In this document: one piece after another, positions 59,870 through 64,000 of the stretch
Layout: every line of letters begins with the position of its first letter
Numbering within the stretch: the first letter of the stretch is position 1
From: Breviolum minutum Mf 1.05b.01
Lineage: Eukaryota; Sar; Dinophyceae; Suessiales; Symbiodiniaceae
Length of the DNA stretch: 64,000 bases
Reading direction: 5' to 3'
Assembly (NCBI GenBank): GCA_000507305.1
Contig: DF239247.1
Span: 186,001 to 250,000 of the forward strand
Translations under genes and position numbers: made by a program
Notes under the pieces: generated by a model
Database searches by the model: none
Seen by the model: the letters and a program-made list of their open reading frames with translations, nothing else
What the model was told of the DNA's origin: nothing

Positions 59870-62280
59870 AAATCCAAACTCTAATTTACAGACATTCCAC
59901 GCCAATCCAGTTGGAACATTTAATCTGCAGTGAAGAAATCAAGTCGAGACGCAAAAAGGAAAGGCTTAAATCTGAAGCTAGTACCAACCACGCTGAATTA
60001 TGAAAAGAAAAGAATCCAAACATCAGAGAGAAGCTCCTGTGACGAAACCACTCTAAATTCTGATGAGAAAACAGCTGAAAGCACAGCCAATAAAAAGGCT
60101 GAAATCTAAAGTTTGACGTTGAACTCTAATTTCCAGCCATTTTCAGAAACAACAAATACAACACGCACAAGGTGACCAAAATTCCGTTGAGAATTCGATT
60201 TGTCTATGTACACGTTTTTTGCGATGTTATTCAGCAGCCCCAAAAGGATTTTTATAAAACTAAAACACAAGCAGCAAAACATGGACCCAAAACAACACAA
60301 CGCTAAACCAACACACAACAAACCAAACACGTAAGCATTAATGGTTGACGCAAAAAAATGACGGTGAAAATCACACGGCACGAAACGCTTCTTTCAGACT
60401 CTACAACTCGACGAAGTCCAGTTCACAGCTCCTCCAACAAGTTTGGTTTAGAGAAACACTTTCCACGGTTTTCACGTGACTAGATTAAGCAGAGTTCACG
60501 CTGTAGTTCTACCAAAGTACCGGTCATTTAGGATGAAAGGAAAACAAACAAATCGGCATTGTGACAATTCCCTCATTATATTAAAATGAAATCTTAATTG
60601 TCTCAGCGGAACACAAAACCAAACCACCAAAACCGCTACCAAACAAACAATACAAAGGAAACATCACCAATCCAACCAGCAACCTCCTCGAAATCATGTT
60701 GTTGTTTTTTTCCTCTCGCTATTGGATACTTAATGGTCGCTGCAACAAAACTGGTTTCTTCTGAGTTCCACTAGAGTTGCAACACATCCAAATGAAAGAG
60801 AGAAAACCATTATGTAGTGCAAGGTGTAATGGCGCTATCAGCAAATTTTTCTGCTGAGAATTTAGCCATCATTGACTGTAAGAATGACACTAATGTTGCA
60901 ATAAGAAACGAAAAGATGTGTCGGCCTCGGGTAGTTGAAATATTTTGCCAAGTCCCTGGAAGCAGAGTCACCTCTTCCCAGCAAAGCACACAATTGCAGA
61001 GAGAAACTAAAACTATGACATATAGTCAGAGTTTCGATCACGTTAACTCAGTCTAGCTAAGGAAACTATACCTGCGTCTGCGTCGGCATCGGTTCCAGTC
61101 AAAGAGAGATAAGTTATTTGCATGTTAGCACTAAATCTATCCAACAGAGATAAGATAGACGAAACAAAGTAAATGTTCAAGCTGGAGTTGGAACAGTTTT
61201 GGTTTTTTCTGCGTACGATCTCTAGGATGACAGGCAATCCATGTGCAGGATAATTAACAATGTGGAGATGCTGGCTGTGTCAACTACAAAACACAAGCTT
61301 GCATGAATCGCTGTTGGACATTGTAAAAGCTTAGCAAACTGGAGTGACATGTCTTTTTGGCATGTCTTTAGACGCTTTCAAAGTCTCAGAGAAAAGCTTT
61401 GACCTTGCCTAATAGATGGGCTGGATCCAATAATTGGAGCACAACAAATGCGCAGTTGTATCATCATACAGCTGCTTGGAAGGATGGGTGTAGATTTCCT
61501 GGAAGATGGCGGCAACTTCTTTTGCAAGGTCACCTTGCAAGCAGCATGGTAATACGCTTTGTGACTTGTCGGAGGGATTTCAGCGATTGAAGTGGGACCA
61601 GACGTGTCACTATGACCTTCTAGCAGCCAGCTACAACACGAGTCAACTATCTTCTAGTGGCCATTGATGCGAGAACATTTCCATTTTCTCCGAGCAAATT
61701 ATCACGCGTGTCAAATTCCGTCCAATCTGTGCACAGACTATCATTAATTCATGCTGTTCTTCCTTGCCTGGTGGCCAGACATAGCACATCAGCAAGTATA
61801 TTGTTTCTGTCTCCTTGCTGATTTTTTTGCTGTACGCTGCTTGCGTGCCACGAAGGTCACGGGCGGAGCCCTTCAGTCAGCGAAATGGGTGAAAAGACGG
61901 ACTTTCCAACTTTTCAATCTAATTGCAAAAACATTCAACAAATTAAACAACAATGCAAACAAACTAATTACTGCCAAGGTGGAATGTAGTCAAAGACGGA
62001 GGACCTGGCGGAGACGGTCGATAATGGCGCTGTACCCGTCCGTTGCACGAATGTCATGGGGGTTTCGAGATACCACAGACGGAGAGGGCATTGGTACGGG
62101 TACTCAACGCAACCGACGCAGTGATAGTAGACTATAGTAAACCACATATGACAATCGAAGTCCGGTGAAACAAACTCGCCTGGCAGAACTAACGCATGCC
62201 TGTTGGTTGGAGAGCGCAAGCAACTTGACCAACCCAGGACTTGGTGAAACATGTGAAACGTACCGTCGCAGCAACCTCAG
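59870..62280. other. Gene-poor stretch, no recognised feature
   Basis: No conserved motif, splice chain or long coding-like frame was found on either strand. Short frames such as 61751-62137 (plus, 128 aa) are unremarkable. Confidence 0.4.
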
Positions 62281-63580
62281 AGTCCACTCAGCTTCCTGTC
62301 AGTAGTTCTTCTCCACGATGTAGTGAGGCCCCGCCAGACAACAAGTGAAGGAGCACCAAGAGGTGTCGGAGTAGAAGCCCAGCCAGTAAACCGACTAAGC
62401 GAGAAGATCCGAGGATGAAGGACGAAGTGAAAGTCATCAAGGATGAGGAAGAGAAGTAGGAACCCAGCCAGCAAGGAATCCAGTGGACTTCGTGAGAAGG
62501 CCAAAGGAGGCCTTCCTGATGGGGCCCTAGCTCTCTTCAACAAACTTAGATTGAGAGGCCGACCCAGGAGGTATACAGAGAATGCTCAAGAGGGCGGAAA
62601 GAAGGTAGGTTGGTGCAAGAGGGGGGGGCGCTCCGCAATGGACGCTTTCCTGTTCCGTGAGAAAGCAGAAGGGGGTGCGCCAGGGCCACTGAGCTTTGCT
62701 TACAACTTTGAGTACAACTCCAAGTCCCGAAAGCCTTTGGAAAGGCTGGCGGTATGTGGAGTAAACCAAGTGGAAAGTGTTGGATTCCCAAATGGGAGGC
62801 CAAAGTAGTGATAGCAGGGACCAAAGCGCAGACAATACAAGGCACTCATCCTGTATGTTGCCTGTATGTTGCAGAAGGCAAAAATTGTGATGCAGACATG
62901 GCCAGACAACCTGCACTTGTTAGGGCGAGCAGAACAGAAATGGCAAGGCAGGAATTTAGAGTCCGCATTGAATTGATGGAGATCCATGAGGTCTCGGAAA
63001 GATATCCACACATCAGATCAACAACTTCAAAGTCCACAAGGAGAGTGATGACCCCAAGGGCGGGAAGGGAGGAAAAAACACGCAAGAAGGCAGGGGCAAA
63101 GTTCATCAATCTTCCCCATCTTCCTGTCAAAACTCCCTTGCTAAAAGTATTGGATCTAGTCATTGCTTGCAACTCAGGCTAAGATGACCACAGCGCCAGT
63201 ACTGCCTTGTGCAAGATAGCCGGAGAGATTAGGAATAGCTTTCCTAGGAATTTCCTAGGAAAGGCCATTAGAAAAGGGGGCGCACCAACCATGTGTAACA
63301 CGGTCTCAACCTCAGGGAGAAGAGATGTGAGATAGTGGATTGGAGTGTGGAAAGGGGGCGCCGCAATGGCCACTTTCCCTACCACTGAAACTTTCTACAG
63401 AGGTGGCCAGATAGCCTGTACTTAGAATGACAAAAACTAAGATGGGAAGTCAGTGAATTTGGAGTTTGCGTTGAATTGATAGAAACCCATGAGGTCTCGA
63501 AAAGATATCTACACGTCAGATCAACTTCTAAGTCACAAACGAGAATGATGAACCGAGGACGGGTCGGAGACTTTGGGGTG
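62280..63580. repeat. Diverged direct-repeat block, possible interspersed element
   Basis: The segment around 62895-63065 recurs in diverged form at about 63400-63565. Shared text includes gaattgatggagatccatga against gaattgatagaaacccatga, and the gatatccacacatcagatca / gatatctacacgtcagatca pair. Composition shifts to purine-rich plus-strand DNA here. No transposase or RT frame is visible. It may be a non-autonomous element or a segmental duplication. Confidence 0.6.
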
Positions 63581-63589
63581 ACGAAGGTT

Positions 63590-63940
63590 GAAGGTCCATG
63601 TACGTACCTGGACCTTAAGGTTACCTTAAGGTCACCTTAAGGTCACCTTAAGGCCCATGTACGGGGCGGAAGAGGGAAGCCGGGGGGGGGGGGGGAAGGC
63701 AAGGTCTGACAGCAGACGTCGGGGGTGTAGGAAGTGACCTTTAAGGTCAGGGTACGTACCTGGGCCTTGGGGTCACCTTAAGGTCCCCTGGAGGTCAACC
63801 AGGAAAGACCTTAAGGGCAGGGTACGTACCTGGGCCTTAAGGTCACCTTAACGTCCCCTGGAGGTCAACCAGGAAAGACCGTAAGGGCCAGGGTACGTAC
63901 CTGGACCTTAAGATCACCTTAAGGTCAACTTAAGGTGCTG
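63590..63940. repeat. 70-71 bp tandem repeat with CCTTAAGG and GGTACGTACC palindromes
   Basis: GGTACGTACC occurs at 63751, 63821 and 63892, so the period is 70 then 71 bases. A related copy begins near 63598. Each unit contains ccttaagg or gtcacctt palindromic pieces, the shared gaggtcaaccaggaaagacc block, and strong self-complementarity. A run of 12 G lies near 63684. The array runs towards the window end. Confidence 0.9.
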
Positions 63941-64000
63941 GGGGAAGGGCTGGAAGAGATTGTACTGCTCGCCGTTTGGTCGTCTCACACGAAAAATGAT

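Overview
The window reads as nuclear DNA of a dinoflagellate, most likely of the Symbiodiniaceae type. This rests on gene content and architecture, not on any database match. Every gene I could recognise lies on the minus strand and is broken into many short exons (about 20 to 120 bases), separated mostly by introns of about 80 to 300 bases. Several introns appear to start with GC or GA instead of GT, and the acceptors read AG followed by G. These traits, with a peridinin/fucoxanthin-type light-harvesting protein, simple-sequence repeats and one-directional gene order, are known for dinoflagellate genomes. Most listed single-frame ORFs are therefore shadows. The genes had to be assembled from exon fragments, so gene boundaries are approximate.

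Layout from the right (5') to the left (3') of the minus strand: 57.9-64 kb is repeat-rich with no recognised gene. About 56.9-57.8 kb holds unidentified hydrophobic exons. 54.2-56.9 kb is an isoprenylcysteine methylesterase-like alpha/beta hydrolase. About 44.9-53.1 kb is a RIO1 atypical kinase. Its third recognised intron holds a truncated reverse transcriptase/RNase H retroelement bounded by single Ns, and a downstream intron probably holds a GAA.TTC repeat of about 630 bp. 37.4-44.6 kb holds exons of one or more unidentified genes, including a membrane segment. 34.6-36.6 kb and 28.8-33.0 kb hold two consecutive RelA/SpoT-homologue (RSH) modules. 21.2-28.6 kb holds unidentified exons. 17.0-21.2 kb is a CDK-family kinase. 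13.2-13.9 kb is a 28-bp minisatellite. 10.6-12.7 kb is a chlorophyll-binding light-harvesting protein. 0.4-9.8 kb holds unidentified coding-like segments.

The recognised genes cover nucleotide second-messenger signalling (RSH, often plastid-targeted in algae), photosynthetic light harvesting, cell-cycle kinase signalling, 40S ribosome maturation (RIO1) and prenyl-protein methyl-ester turnover. Nothing shows that they act as one pathway. Co-orientation is the normal dinoflagellate arrangement. The strongest points for a second look are the tandem RSH modules, the N-bounded retroelement inside RIO1, the long GAA repeat, and the GC/GA splice donors that can be read directly in RIO1. No rRNA, tRNA, CRISPR array or intact spliced-leader sequence was recognised.
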